Source of the DNA: Pedobacter gandavensis
Lineage (GTDB): Bacteria > Bacteroidota > Bacteroidia > Sphingobacteriales > Sphingobacteriaceae
DNA: 64,000 nucleotides
Reading direction: 5' to 3'
NCBI RefSeq assembly: GCF_014172405.1
Contig: NZ_WNXC01000012.1
Location: 1 to 64,000, forward strand
The position numbers and the translations under genes were made by a program. The notes under the pieces were generated by a model. That model searched no databases and had not been told where the DNA came from. It was given only the letters and a program-made list of their open reading frames with translations. Below, piece after piece: positions 49,641 to 58,765 of the stretch (within the stretch, counting starts at the first letter, position 1; each line of letters begins with the position of its first letter).

Positions 49641-50951
49641 ATGAAAATAGCTGTTATTGGAACAGGATATGTGGGTTTAGTTACTGGTACCTGCCTTGCA
49701 GAGACAGGGAACAAAGTGATCTGTGTGGATATAGATGCTGCTAAGGTTAAAAAGATGCAGGATGGTCAGGTACCAATCTATGAGCCAGGACTTGATGTAT
49801 TATTTCATAGAAACATCGCCCAGGGTAGGCTAACTTTTACAACCGATCTGGCACATGGTATTCAAGATGCACAAATTATATTTATGGCTTTACCGACTCC
49901 TCCGGGGGGTGATGGAGCTGCTGATCTTTCTTATATCCTTGGTGCAGCAAAAGATATTTCTAAATTGGTTACGGAATATAAAGTGATCGTCAACAAATCT
50001 ACAGTACCAGTTGGGACTGCAGATAAAGTTCGTGCAGTGTTTGAGGCAAATACAAACGTAGAAATTGATGTGGTTTCTAATCCTGAATTTCTTCGCGAAG
50101 GAGTGGCTGTAGAAGATTTCATGAAACCTGATCGCGTAGTGATCGGTACAAGAAGTGAAAAAGCACAAAAATTAATGGCAGAATTATACGGTCCTTATGT
50201 TAGACAAGGTAATCCAATTCTGTTCATGGACGAGCGTTCATCTGAGTTGACAAAATATGCAGCAAACTCTTTCCTTGCTACAAAAATCACATTCATGAAC
50301 GAGATCGCAAATCTTTGTGAGATTGTAAACGCGGATGTAGACGCTGTACGTAAAGGAATTGGTTCAGATGCAAGAATTGGTAAGCGCTTCCTTTTCCCTG
50401 GAATCGGTTATGGCGGTAGTTGCTTCCCTAAAGACGTTCAGGCTTTGGCTAAATCTGCTGATGAACATCAATATGATTTCCAGATCCTGAAAGCGGTAAT
50501 GGATGTGAATGAAAAACAAAAGACAGTTTTAGTGGATAAACTGCTTAAATATTACAAAGGTAACCTGAAAGGCAAGCATTTTGCTTTATGGGGCTTGGCC
50601 TTTAAACCAGAAACTGACGATATTCGTGAGGCACCAGCTTTATATATTATTGATGAGTTGCTGAAACATGGCGCAACAGTTGCTGCCTTTGATCCGGAAG
50701 GAATGGGGAACGTAAAGCGTCTTTTAGGTGATAAAATTAAATTTGTTGCGGATCAGTATGAGGCTTTGCAAAATGCAGATGCACTATTGATCGCTACGGA
50801 ATGGTCTGTTTTTAGAAATCCTGACTTTGAAAGAATGGAAGAAAGCCTGAGTAATAAGGTGATTTTTGATGGACGTAATTTATATGATCTGGAAAAAATG
50901 ATCGATTTGGGTTATTATTATAATAGTATTGGTCGTAAATTAATAGGGTAA
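49641..50951 (+). CDS. ugd: UDP-glucose 6-dehydrogenase
   Basis: Ugd oxidises UDP-glucose to UDP-glucuronate with two NAD. The 436-residue protein starts with MKIAVIGTGYVGLVTGTCL and contains NKSTVPVGTADK, NPEFLREGVAVEDFMKPDR, and the catalytic cysteine in GIGYGGSCFPKDVQAL. It is the first gene of a five-gene plus-strand operon; its last base is the first of the next gene (TAATG). The upstream TATCTTAG at about 49596 is one mismatch from a -7 box. Confidence 0.94.
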   Translation: MKIAVIGTGYVGLVTGTCLAETGNKVICVDIDAAKVKKMQDGQVPIYEPGLDVLFHRNIAQGRLTFTTDLAHGIQDAQIIFMALPTPPGGDGAADLSYILGAAKDISKLVTEYKVIVNKSTVPVGTADKVRAVFEANTNVEIDVVSNPEFLREGVAVEDFMKPDRVVIGTRSEKAQKLMAELYGPYVRQGNPILFMDERSSELTKYAANSFLATKITFMNEIANLCEIVNADVDAVRKGIGSDARIGKRFLFPGIGYGGSCFPKDVQALAKSADEHQYDFQILKAVMDVNEKQKTVLVDKLLKYYKGNLKGKHFALWGLAFKPETDDIREAPALYIIDELLKHGATVAAFDPEGMGNVKRLLGDKIKFVADQYEALQNADALLIATEWSVFRNPDFERMEESLSNKVIFDGRNLYDLEKMIDLGYYYNSIGRKLIG

Positions 50952-51940
50952 TGGGACGTAAAAGAGTATTAATTACCGGAGCAGCAGGCTTCCTGGGTTC
51001 ACATTTATGTGATCGTTTTATCAAAGAAGATTATCATGTAATTGCAATGGATAACCTGATTACTGGAGATCTGGAGAATATTGCACATTTATTCAAGTTG
51101 GAAAACTTTGAGTTTGCGCACCATGACGTATCGAAATTCGTTTATGTCTCGGGAGATTTAGATTATATCTTACACTTTGCTTCACCGGCAAGTCCGATCG
51201 ACTATTTGAAAATACCGATTCAAACATTAAAAGTAGGTTCCTTAGGAACACATAATTTACTAGGTCTGGCGAAGAGTAAAAATGCGAGAATGCTGATCGC
51301 TTCCACTTCGGAAGTGTATGGTGATCCAAATGTAAATCCTCAGCCAGAAGAATATTGGGGAAATGTAAACCCTGTAGGCCCGAGAGGAGTCTATGATGAG
51401 GCGAAACGTTTTCAGGAAGCAATGACCATGGCCTACCATACTTTCCATGGTTTAGAAACCAGAATCGTAAGGATTTTTAATACTTATGGTCCAAGAATGC
51501 GCCTGAATGATGGTCGTGTTTTACCGGCTTTCATCGGACAAGCTTTGCGTGGTGAAGACCTTACTGTATTTGGTGATGGTTCTCAAACGCGTTCGTTTTG
51601 TTATGTGGACGATTTAGTAGAAGGTATTTACAGGTTATTGCTGAGCGATTATGCCATGCCAGTGAATATTGGTAATCCTGATGAGATCACGATCAAGCAA
51701 TTTGGTGAGGAAATCATCAAATTGACAGGTACCACTCAAAAATTAGTATTGCGTGATTTACCTGTGGATGATCCTAAACAAAGACGTCCGGATATTACTA
51801 AAGCCCGTGAGATTTTAGGTTGGGAGCCTAAAGTGAGCAGGGCAGAAGGTTTGAAAATTACTTATGAGTATTTCAAGTCCCTGCCGGCAGAAGCACTGGT
51901 GAATAATGAGCACAAAGATTTTACAACTTATAACCGTTAA
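50951..51940 (+). CDS. UDP-glucuronate decarboxylase (UXS-type)
   Basis: The product (329 residues) is an extended SDR of the UDP-xylose synthase type, converting UDP-glucuronate to UDP-xylose. It has GAAGFLGSHLCDRF (about 10-23), the UXS-like DNLITGDLENIAHL, STSEVYGDP, and the catalytic YDEAKRFQEA (Tyr-x3-Lys). Its substrate is made by the adjacent ugd product, and the two genes overlap, which supports the assignment over a dTDP-glucose dehydratase. galE follows after 9 bases. Confidence 0.9.
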   Translation: MGRKRVLITGAAGFLGSHLCDRFIKEDYHVIAMDNLITGDLENIAHLFKLENFEFAHHDVSKFVYVSGDLDYILHFASPASPIDYLKIPIQTLKVGSLGTHNLLGLAKSKNARMLIASTSEVYGDPNVNPQPEEYWGNVNPVGPRGVYDEAKRFQEAMTMAYHTFHGLETRIVRIFNTYGPRMRLNDGRVLPAFIGQALRGEDLTVFGDGSQTRSFCYVDDLVEGIYRLLLSDYAMPVNIGNPDEITIKQFGEEIIKLTGTTQKLVLRDLPVDDPKQRRPDITKAREILGWEPKVSRAEGLKITYEYFKSLPAEALVNNEHKDFTTYNR

Positions 51941-51949
51941 TATATAATA

Positions 51950-52972
51950 ATGTCGAAAATACTAGTAACCGGTGGTACCGGTTTTATTGGATCACATACC
52001 GTGGTAGAGCTATACAATGCAGGGTATGATGTCGTGATCGTTGATGATTTTTCTAACTCAAATCCTAAAATCCTTAAACAGATTGAAGCAATTACTGGAA
52101 GAGTACCTGAGTTTGTTGAGCTGGATTTATGTGATGAATTAAAAGTTAAAGCATTTGTTGACGCAAATACTGACATCTCAGGGGTAATTCATTTTGCGGC
52201 TTTTAAAGCAGTAGGAGAGTCTGTTCAACAGCCACTGAAATATTATAGAAACAATTTTTATTCTTTGATTAATGTCATCAATGGCTTTAATAGTAAAGTG
52301 AATCTTGTATTTTCTTCTTCTTGTACTGTTTATGGTCAGCCAGATGTGTTGCCAGTAACTGAAGCAGCTCCAGTTAAAAAAGCAGAATCACCTTATGGTA
52401 ATACAAAGCAGATCGCAGAAGAGATTCTGCAGGAAAGTTGTGCGGTGACTCCTGAAATGAATGTGATTGCCTTGCGTTATTTTAATCCTGTAGGTGCTCA
52501 TGATTCTGCATTAATTGGTGAATTGCCAATCGGTGTTCCACAAAATCTGATTCCATTTATTACACAATCAGCTATTGGAAAACGTGGTCCGATCACAGTT
52601 TATGGAAATGATTATGACACCCCAGATGGTAGCGCAATCAGAGATTATATCCACGTAGTAGACTTAGCTAAAGCACATGTTGCAGCGATTCAACGTTTGG
52701 AAAGCAAAAAAGCGGAATCTAATTATGAAGTTTTCAATTTAGGAACAGGTACAGGTACAACGGTATTACAAGTAATTGAAGCTTTTGAAAAAGCAACAGG
52801 CGAAAAGTTAAGTTATACCATTGGTGCAAGAAGAGAAGGTGATATTGAGAAGGTTTGGGGTGATGTGACTAAATCAGCAAATGATTTAGGATGGAAAGCT
52901 GAACGTGATATCAATGTAATGATGTCTTCTGCATGGAATTGGGAAAAATATTTAAAAGATAACCCATTCTAG
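51950..52972 (+). CDS. galE: UDP-glucose 4-epimerase
   Basis: GalE interconverts UDP-glucose and UDP-galactose with bound NAD. The 340-residue extended SDR has VTGGTGFIGSHTVVEL (5-20), VIHFAAFKAVGES, SSSCTVYGQP, and YGNTKQIAEEIL (Tyr-x3-Lys). RYFNPVGAHDSALIGE is also a GalE hallmark. Its stop directly precedes the next ATG, so the following coiled-coil gene is in the same operon. Confidence 0.95.
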   Translation: MSKILVTGGTGFIGSHTVVELYNAGYDVVIVDDFSNSNPKILKQIEAITGRVPEFVELDLCDELKVKAFVDANTDISGVIHFAAFKAVGESVQQPLKYYRNNFYSLINVINGFNSKVNLVFSSSCTVYGQPDVLPVTEAAPVKKAESPYGNTKQIAEEILQESCAVTPEMNVIALRYFNPVGAHDSALIGELPIGVPQNLIPFITQSAIGKRGPITVYGNDYDTPDGSAIRDYIHVVDLAKAHVAAIQRLESKKAESNYEVFNLGTGTGTTVLQVIEAFEKATGEKLSYTIGARREGDIEKVWGDVTKSANDLGWKAERDINVMMSSAWNWEKYLKDNPF

Positions 52973-53539
52973 ATGTTATTAAGCGAACATAAAGACCTCA
53001 AGCTGGAAATTAAATCCCTTCCTGAAAAGGAAAAGGATAAGCTGTTGCTCCGGTTGATCGCGAAAGATAAAATCTTGACAGAACACTTGCATTTTTTATT
53101 GATGGAAGGGGAGCAAGATTTGGTGGACAGACAAGAGCAGCTTAGTGCCCGAATTGATGAAGAGATTGAAGAGCTGATGTCCAATAGAAGAAGGAATGCT
53201 AAAGAGGCTTTGCTGAAAATGAGAAAGTTAAATGGTAGTATTACCCACCATTTTAAGGTGACTAAAGATTTGAACAGCGAAATGGAACTGCGAATTCATC
53301 TTTTCAAAGGTATTCCCATTGATTTCAATGAAGGTGTATTTTCTACTTTGCATAAGTTCAATGAAAAGTTAATGATCTATTTTGCCAAATCTGTGTTTTC
53401 TGTGTATAACAAATACCTGAAAATGCATGAGGAGACTCAGTTTGACCTTAAAGAGGGATTTAATGAAGTGCTGACTAAAATTTATCAATATAAAACAGCT
53501 CCTGTTGCTGAAGAATTGGGTTTGCCTAAAGAAATTTAA
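52973..53539 (+). CDS. Unrecognised coiled-coil protein in sugar operon
   Basis: A 188-residue cytoplasmic protein with no signal or membrane segment, rich in Lys, Glu and Leu. Residues 1-90 are strongly coiled-coil (KDLKLEIKSLPEKEKDKLLLR, then RQEQLSARIDEEIEEL). The rest is helical, ending in VAEELGLPKEI. No family function is known to me. Its ATG abuts the galE stop with no gap and rfbB follows, so it is embedded in a nucleotide-sugar operon. A regulatory or scaffold role for surface polysaccharide synthesis is a guess. Confidence 0.75.
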   Translation: MLLSEHKDLKLEIKSLPEKEKDKLLLRLIAKDKILTEHLHFLLMEGEQDLVDRQEQLSARIDEEIEELMSNRRRNAKEALLKMRKLNGSITHHFKVTKDLNSEMELRIHLFKGIPIDFNEGVFSTLHKFNEKLMIYFAKSVFSVYNKYLKMHEETQFDLKEGFNEVLTKIYQYKTAPVAEELGLPKEI

Positions 53540-53575
53540 GGTGAGGCCTGCTATTAAAAATTGAAATCTATCGAA

Positions 53576-54631
53576 ATGAAAAAGAAAATATTGATCACGG
53601 GTGGAGCTGGCTTCATTGGTTCACATGTGGTACGCCGTTTTGTGAGCAATTATCCTGATTATGAAATCCTGAATCTTGACGTGTTAACGTATGCAGGAAA
53701 TCTGGCAAACTTAACTGATGTGGAAGATTTGCCGAATTATCGTTTTGTGAAGGCTGATATTACTGATGCCCTTGCGATGAACGATTTGTTTGAGCAAGAG
53801 AATTTTGATGCGGTCATCCATTTGGCTGCAGAATCTCACGTGGATAGATCTATTGCTGATCCAACTGCATTTGTGATGACCAATGTGATTGGTACCGTAA
53901 ACCTTTTGAACGCAGCTAGAGCACATTGGAAAGGTGATTATGATAAAAAACGTTTCTATCACGTGTCTACTGATGAAGTGTATGGCGCTTTAGGAGAAAC
54001 AGGAATGTTTACCGAAACTACAGCGTATGATCCGCACAGTCCTTACTCTGCGTCAAAAGCATCTTCTGATCATTTCGTTCGGGCTTACCATGATACTTAT
54101 GGTCTTGATGTCGTAATTTCTAACTGCTCAAATAACTATGGTTCTCACCATTTTCCTGAAAAATTGATCCCATTAGCGATTAATAACATCAAGAATAATT
54201 TGCCTGTTCCTGTTTATGGAAAAGGTGAAAACGTGAGAGACTGGCTTTGGGTAGAAGATCATGCACGTGCAATTGATGTGATCTTTCATGAGGCAGCAAC
54301 TGGCGAAACGTATAATATTGGTGGCCATAACGAATGGAAGAACATTGATCTTATTCATTTGCTTTGTGATATTATGGATCGTAAACTGAACAGAACACCT
54401 GGTGATTCTGCAAAATTGATTTCCTTTGTAACAGATAGAGCTGGACATGACTTACGTTATGCGATCGATTCTAGTAAATTGCAAAATAAATTAAATTGGG
54501 TACCTAGTCTTCAATTTGAAGAAGGGCTGGAAAAAACAGTTGAGTGGTATCTTGAAAATGAAGAATGGCTTTCAAATGTGACTTCTGGAAACTATAAAGC
54601 ATATTATGAAACACAATATCAGGGCAGATAA
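53576..54631 (+). CDS. rfbB: dTDP-glucose 4,6-dehydratase
   Basis: RfbB (351 residues) makes dTDP-4-keto-6-deoxyglucose, precursor of rhamnose and other deoxysugars. It shows TGGAGFIGSHVVRRF (about 7-21), the family-typical NLDVLTYAGNLANL, HLAAESHVDRSI, STDEVYGALG, and YSASKASSDHFVRAY (Tyr-x3-Lys). The ATG at 53576 replaces a TTG 15 bases upstream. rfbA, rfbC and rfbD are not in the window. It ends the operon at a very long palindromic terminator. Confidence 0.94.
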   Translation: MKKKILITGGAGFIGSHVVRRFVSNYPDYEILNLDVLTYAGNLANLTDVEDLPNYRFVKADITDALAMNDLFEQENFDAVIHLAAESHVDRSIADPTAFVMTNVIGTVNLLNAARAHWKGDYDKKRFYHVSTDEVYGALGETGMFTETTAYDPHSPYSASKASSDHFVRAYHDTYGLDVVISNCSNNYGSHHFPEKLIPLAINNIKNNLPVPVYGKGENVRDWLWVEDHARAIDVIFHEAATGETYNIGGHNEWKNIDLIHLLCDIMDRKLNRTPGDSAKLISFVTDRAGHDLRYAIDSSKLQNKLNWVPSLQFEEGLEKTVEWYLENEEWLSNVTSGNYKAYYETQYQGR

Positions 54632-54640
54632 GACCTGATC

Positions 54641-54692
54641 ATTATAAACAAGAAAGGCCATCTTTTTAAAGATGGCCTTTCTTGTTTATAAT
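54641..54692. terminator. 25-base-pair palindromic bidirectional terminator
   Basis: The two halves of 54641-54692 are perfect inverted copies over 25 bases around a two-base centre. Arm ends include AAGAAAGGCCATC and GATGGCCTTTCTT, flanked by A/T runs. It separates the convergent rfbB operon and the MacB-type permease gene. Confidence 0.9.
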
Positions 54693-54702
54693 CTTGCTCT
54701 AA

Positions 54703-55935
54703 TTATTCATATCTCAATGCTTCTACTGGATCTAACTTAGATGCTTTTTTAGCAGGATAGTATCCTGACATAATGCCCACAAGTACACAAAGTACGAATC
54801 CTCCAAAGATCCACAGCCATGGAATGATAAAGGAACCACCCATCGCCAAAGAGATCACATTCCCTATCGCTATTCCGAGGAAAATTCCAAAAGCACCTCC
54901 CATCAGGCAAATGATGACCGCTTCAATTAAAAACTGTTTGCGAATTACAGCAGGGTTGGCGCCGATCGCTTTCCTGATCCCGATTTCCCTTGTTCGTTCC
55001 GTAACAGAGACCAACATGATATTCATTAAGCCAATAGAAGCACCAATTAAGGTGATCGCCCCAATAGCAATCCCACCCCATACCACATACTTTAAATTCT
55101 CAAATAAGGTTTGTGCAATGGCATCGCTTTTAATTATTTCGAAGTTATTGGGTTCAGCAACTTTAACTTTTCTAATGTTTCTAAACTCAGCGGTAGCTTC
55201 TCCAATGATGTCTTCTTGCATTTCGTTGGTTGGAACCATAACTACAATGTTGTAAGAAGGATTCCCATTCGAGTTGATTTTTTTAGCTTTTAATAATGGA
55301 ACGTATACGGCTCGGTCTCCACTGAATCCCATACTGGAGCCTTTTGATGCCAATAGACCGATAACTTTTAGTCGGTTACCGCCAACATTAATGACTTTAT
55401 CTATCGGAGACTCTTTCTTGAATAGTTTTTCGCTAACCTCGCTTCCGATGATACAAACATTGTTTCCATTTTCGACTTCCGTTTTACTGAAATTCCTTCC
55501 AGAAGTCAGCTGAAGGCCCATAGAATTTAATCCATTCTCATCAATTCCCTGAATGTTAATATTTGGATTTGTTTTCTCCGTCCCATATTTTATAGTTGCA
55601 CCATAAGTGACCATTACATTGATGGCAACTGTTGCGGGTGTATTTAGTTGATTCTTAAAGGTTATAGCATCCTCGTAGCGGATGCTCTTGAACGGCTTAG
55701 GTCTTTTACCTCCTCCTCCAATTCGAATTCCTACACCACGATTCCGAATGGTAAATGAGTTGGCGCCCATACTAGAAAACGCTTCCGTCATGCTGGTTTT
55801 TACTGCATCTAACGTGGTTAGAATTCCTACTAAAGCAGATAAACCTATCGCAATGATCAATGCAGTTAGCATGGTGCGTAACCGATTACTTTTTATAGAT
55901 TGTAGGGCAATTCTTACGTTTTCTGTATAGGTCAT
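54703..55935 (-). CDS. MacB/FtsX-type ABC transporter permease
   Basis: This 410-residue inner-membrane protein has an N-terminal membrane segment (NRLRTMLTALIIAIGLSALVGI), a large periplasmic MacB-PCD domain (about 45-270) and three C-terminal FtsX segments with the signature SVTERTREIGIRKAIGA. Proteins of this type couple ATP hydrolysis to export or mechanotransmission at the outer membrane. The ATPase gene and a membrane-fusion protein are not adjacent in the window. It is separated from the Fe-S carrier gene by a terminator. Confidence 0.9.
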   Translation of the reverse strand: MTYTENVRIALQSIKSNRLRTMLTALIIAIGLSALVGILTTLDAVKTSMTEAFSSMGANSFTIRNRGVGIRIGGGGKRPKPFKSIRYEDAITFKNQLNTPATVAINVMVTYGATIKYGTEKTNPNINIQGIDENGLNSMGLQLTSGRNFSKTEVENGNNVCIIGSEVSEKLFKKESPIDKVINVGGNRLKVIGLLASKGSSMGFSGDRAVYVPLLKAKKINSNGNPSYNIVVMVPTNEMQEDIIGEATAEFRNIRKVKVAEPNNFEIIKSDAIAQTLFENLKYVVWGGIAIGAITLIGASIGLMNIMLVSVTERTREIGIRKAIGANPAVIRKQFLIEAVIICLMGGAFGIFLGIAIGNVISLAMGGSFIIPWLWIFGGFVLCVLVGIMSGYYPAKKASKLDPVEALRYE

Positions 55936-55964
55936 TCTTTAGAAATAAGATTCTTAAAGGGATA

Positions 55965-55998
55965 AAAATAAAAAGTCCCGTTGTTAAGACAACGAGAC
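55965..55998 (-). terminator. Terminator of the A-type Fe-S carrier gene
   Basis: On the minus strand GTCTCGTTGT pairs with ACAACGGGAC (one G-U), loop of 4 bases, followed by TTTTTATTTTT. It is located just after the Fe-S carrier gene, whose stop is at 56051. Confidence 0.8.
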
Positions 55999-56050
55999 CT
56001 GTTATAATGTTACAATGGAAACCTAAATAATTCCCTGAATAAAAATCTAT

Positions 56051-56404
56051 TTATGCTGAAAAGCTGGTACCACAACCACATGTACTGGCTGCATTTGGAT
56101 TGTTGAAGGTAAAGCCTCTTGAATTTAGCCCATCTTGCCAATCTACTTGCATTCCCATTAAATACATCTGGTGTGCTTTGTGCATGAAAACCTTAATGCC
56201 ATCAATGATAAACTCTTGATCTCCTTCTTTCTTTTGATCAAAACCTAAAACATAACTCATTCCTGAGCAACCACCACCCTCTACTCCTACACGTAAGCCG
56301 AAGTCTTCAGCGATTTCTTGTTGGTCTTTTAGTTTAAAAAGCTCTTTTACAGCAGTTTCTGTAAAAGTAACTGGTGCAAATGCGGTATCAACTGTGTTAC
56401 TCAT
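56051..56404 (-). CDS. A-type iron-sulfur carrier (IscA/ErpA/SufA family)
   Basis: This 117-residue HesB-family protein delivers Fe-S clusters to apoproteins. The three conserved cysteines are present: Cys46 in GGGCSGMSY and Cys109/Cys111 in TCGCGTSF. I start at the ATG at 56404; a TTG at 56428 overlaps a TATATTTG -7 element (56426-56433 on the minus strand). No isc or suf operon genes flank it, so whether it behaves as ErpA or SufA is unsettled. Confidence 0.92.
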   Translation of the reverse strand: MSNTVDTAFAPVTFTETAVKELFKLKDQQEIAEDFGLRVGVEGGGCSGMSYVLGFDQKKEGDQEFIIDGIKVFMHKAHQMYLMGMQVDWQDGLNSRGFTFNNPNAASTCGCGTSFSA

Positions 56405-56425
56405 GTTATTTAAAATTAGGAAGAA

Positions 56426-56433
56426 CAAATATA
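56426..56433 (-). promoter_or_regulatory. -7 element of Fe-S carrier gene
   Basis: Read on the minus strand this is TATATTTG, matching TAnnTTTG. The start would be near 56419, about 15 bases before the ATG. Confidence 0.5.
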
Positions 56434-56492
56434 AATAAAATGTACATTTTTGTCGGGTTAATCGCTAATTATTACGGTATTTAAACAAAGGA

Positions 56493-57020
56493 ATGAGCAT
56501 AGAGTCTTTATTAATAGAAGTAGTCCCCATAACAGTTGCCGGTGTAGTGACGATTTCGGTAGGTTATTACCTGATAAAAAATGATATTGATAAATATTTT
56601 AGATTGAGGTTTGCTGCTAAAAAAGAGGAGCAATCACCGATTTTTTCCTTACGTCTTCAGGCTCACGAGCGCCTGATTGTCTTTGTAGAAAGAATTAATC
56701 CGGCAAATTTGTTTCTGAGATTGTATACGCCTGGTATTTCAGTTAAAGAATTACAGATATTGGTATCCAATGAAATCAGAGCAGAGTATCAACATAACGT
56801 AACGCAACAACTGTACGTGTCCGAAAGAGTATGGAATGTGATCCGTAAGCTTAAAGATGATACTTTGGCAATGGTAAATCATGCGGTTCAGGGATTGCCT
56901 GAGCAGGCAACAGGGATGGATTTAAGTAAAAAAGTACTGCAACATATGACGGAAATTGCTGATAATCCTTATGATTTGACGCTGGATCTGATTAAAAAGG
57001 ATATTCATCAATTGTTTTAA
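56493..57020 (+). CDS. Conserved DUF7935-like membrane-anchored protein
   Basis: A 175-residue protein with one N-terminal membrane segment (about 7-28, VVPITVAGVVTISVGYYLI) and a cytoplasmic helical region. It resembles a Bacteroidota-restricted family found directly upstream of acyl-CoA mutase genes; I recall it as DUF7935 but cannot verify. No enzymatic motif is visible. It ends 3 bases before the mutase gene, so the two are certainly in one transcript, hinting at an accessory role. Confidence 0.75.
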   Translation: MSIESLLIEVVPITVAGVVTISVGYYLIKNDIDKYFRLRFAAKKEEQSPIFSLRLQAHERLIVFVERINPANLFLRLYTPGISVKELQILVSNEIRAEYQHNVTQQLYVSERVWNVIRKLKDDTLAMVNHAVQGLPEQATGMDLSKKVLQHMTEIADNPYDLTLDLIKKDIHQLF

Positions 57021-57023
57021 ATT

Positions 57024-58571
57024 ATGGAAGAGAAGAAGATTACGACGAGTTCAGGTATAGAAATCAAAGAAATATATACCAGTGCGAAGCCAATGACTGA
57101 GCAGCCGGGAGAATTTCCTTTTACAAGAGGGATTCAAAAGGATATGTATAGAGGGCGGTTGTGGACCATGCGTCAGTATGCCGGATTTTCTACAGCGGAA
57201 GAATCTAATAAGAGGTATCATTATCTACTGAAACAGGGAACTATGGGCCTTTCGGTTGCATTTGATTTACCTACTCAGATTGGATATGATTCTGACCATG
57301 AAATGGCGGAAGGGGAAGTGGGTAAAGTAGGCGTAGCAATTGATTCTCTGAAAGATATTGAAATTTTATTTGATGGAATCGAACTTCAAAAGATCACCAC
57401 CTCCATGACTATCAATGCTACTGCCTCTATTTTGTTGGCCATGTATATTGCTTTAGCAAAGAAGCAGGGAGCCGATATCAAGCAGATTTCTGGAACAATC
57501 CAGAATGATATACTGAAGGAATATGCGGCAAGAGGAACTTATATTTATCCACCAAAATCCTCTATGAGGATTATTACTGATATTTTTGAATATTGTAGTC
57601 AGGAGGTGCCAAAATGGAATACCATTTCGATTTCAGGTTATCATATTCGAGAAGCAGGATCTAATGCAGTACAGGAGCTTGCTTTTACGCTGTCAAATGG
57701 TAAAGCTTATTTAAACGCAGCTTTAGAAAAAGGATTAGATATTAATGTCTTTGCAAAGCGACTCTCTTTTTTCTTTAACTGTCATAATAATTTCTTTGAA
57801 GAGATTGCAAAGTTCCGCGCAGCTAGGCGAATGTGGGCTAAAATCACTAAAGAGTTAGGGGCCACAGATGAAAAAGCCCAGATGTTACGTTTTCATACGC
57901 AAACAGGAGGTTCTACGTTAACGGCACAACAACCATTGAATAACGTGATCCGGGTAACGAGTCAAGCGATGGCAGCAGTACTTGGAGGCACACAGTCTCT
58001 ACACACAAACGGTTACGATGAGGCGTTATCACTTCCTACAGAAGCAGCGGCCAAAATTGCGCTGCGTACACAACAGGTGATTGCTTTTGAAAGTGGAATT
58101 ACGGATACGGTTGATCCATTGGCCGGTTCTTTTTTTGTGGAAAACCTAACGGATGAAATTGAAGCAGCCGCACAACTTTACATTGATAAAATTGATGCAA
58201 TGGGTGGCTCTGTGAATGCCATAGAAAATGGATATATCCAGAATGAAATTGGCAATGCTGCTTATCAATACCAATTGGAAATTGAGGATGGTAGTCGGGT
58301 TATTGTTGGAGTGAATAAATTTACACAGGAAAAGGAGGGGATAAACGATGTGTTTACCATTGATGAGTCTATAAGAACCATTCAGACGGACAAGTTGAAT
58401 AAGCTAAAATCTGAGCGGAATCAGTTGGCTGTGGAAAAAGCTTTGAACGATTTATTAGTTGCTGCAAAGGGCACTGAGAATCTAATGCCTTTTATTCTGG
58501 TGGCTGTAGAAGCTTATGCAACGCTTGGCGAGGTTTCGGATGTGCTACGTGGTGTTTTTGGTGAATATTAG
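57024..58571 (+). CDS. Acyl-CoA mutase large subunit (methylmalonyl-CoA mutase family)
   Basis: This 515-residue TIM-barrel domain of a B12-dependent acyl-CoA mutase contains the family block FPFTRGIQKDMYRGRLWTMRQYAGF, IDSLKDIEILFDGI and RFHTQTGGSTLTAQQPLNN. GGTQSLHTNGYDEALSLPTE shows substrate contacts. The protein stops where the B12-binding Rossmann domain (DxHxxG) would begin, so it needs a separate small subunit. Such split enzymes include isobutyryl-CoA mutase and some methylmalonyl-CoA mutases; which one cannot be decided here. Confidence 0.9.
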   Translation: MEEKKITTSSGIEIKEIYTSAKPMTEQPGEFPFTRGIQKDMYRGRLWTMRQYAGFSTAEESNKRYHYLLKQGTMGLSVAFDLPTQIGYDSDHEMAEGEVGKVGVAIDSLKDIEILFDGIELQKITTSMTINATASILLAMYIALAKKQGADIKQISGTIQNDILKEYAARGTYIYPPKSSMRIITDIFEYCSQEVPKWNTISISGYHIREAGSNAVQELAFTLSNGKAYLNAALEKGLDINVFAKRLSFFFNCHNNFFEEIAKFRAARRMWAKITKELGATDEKAQMLRFHTQTGGSTLTAQQPLNNVIRVTSQAMAAVLGGTQSLHTNGYDEALSLPTEAAAKIALRTQQVIAFESGITDTVDPLAGSFFVENLTDEIEAAAQLYIDKIDAMGGSVNAIENGYIQNEIGNAAYQYQLEIEDGSRVIVGVNKFTQEKEGINDVFTIDESIRTIQTDKLNKLKSERNQLAVEKALNDLLVAAKGTENLMPFILVAVEAYATLGEVSDVLRGVFGEY

Positions 58572-58765
58572 TAGGTATGTTAAAAAATAGTTATCCACAT
58601 AAAAAATTCAGGTTAACTATGCTAATCATCTGCTATTTAAGTGCTTACTGAATATATTAAAATTTAGTTTTTTTTGTTGATAATTTTTTGAATATTCGGT
58701 ATCTCGATAGGGCATAGCCAATGTGCCAGTATCGTCCCTGTTAACTAACTAATTGTATCATAAAA
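58572..58765. other. Candidate oriC/dnaA control region with DnaA boxes
   Basis: A perfect DnaA box TTATCCACA lies at 58591-58599. A related reverse sequence TGTTGATAA (58675-58683) may be a weaker box. Between and beyond is a very AT-rich stretch that could serve as an unwinding element. The gap sits directly upstream of dnaA. Two boxes alone do not prove an origin; autoregulation of dnaA is equally compatible. Confidence 0.45.
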
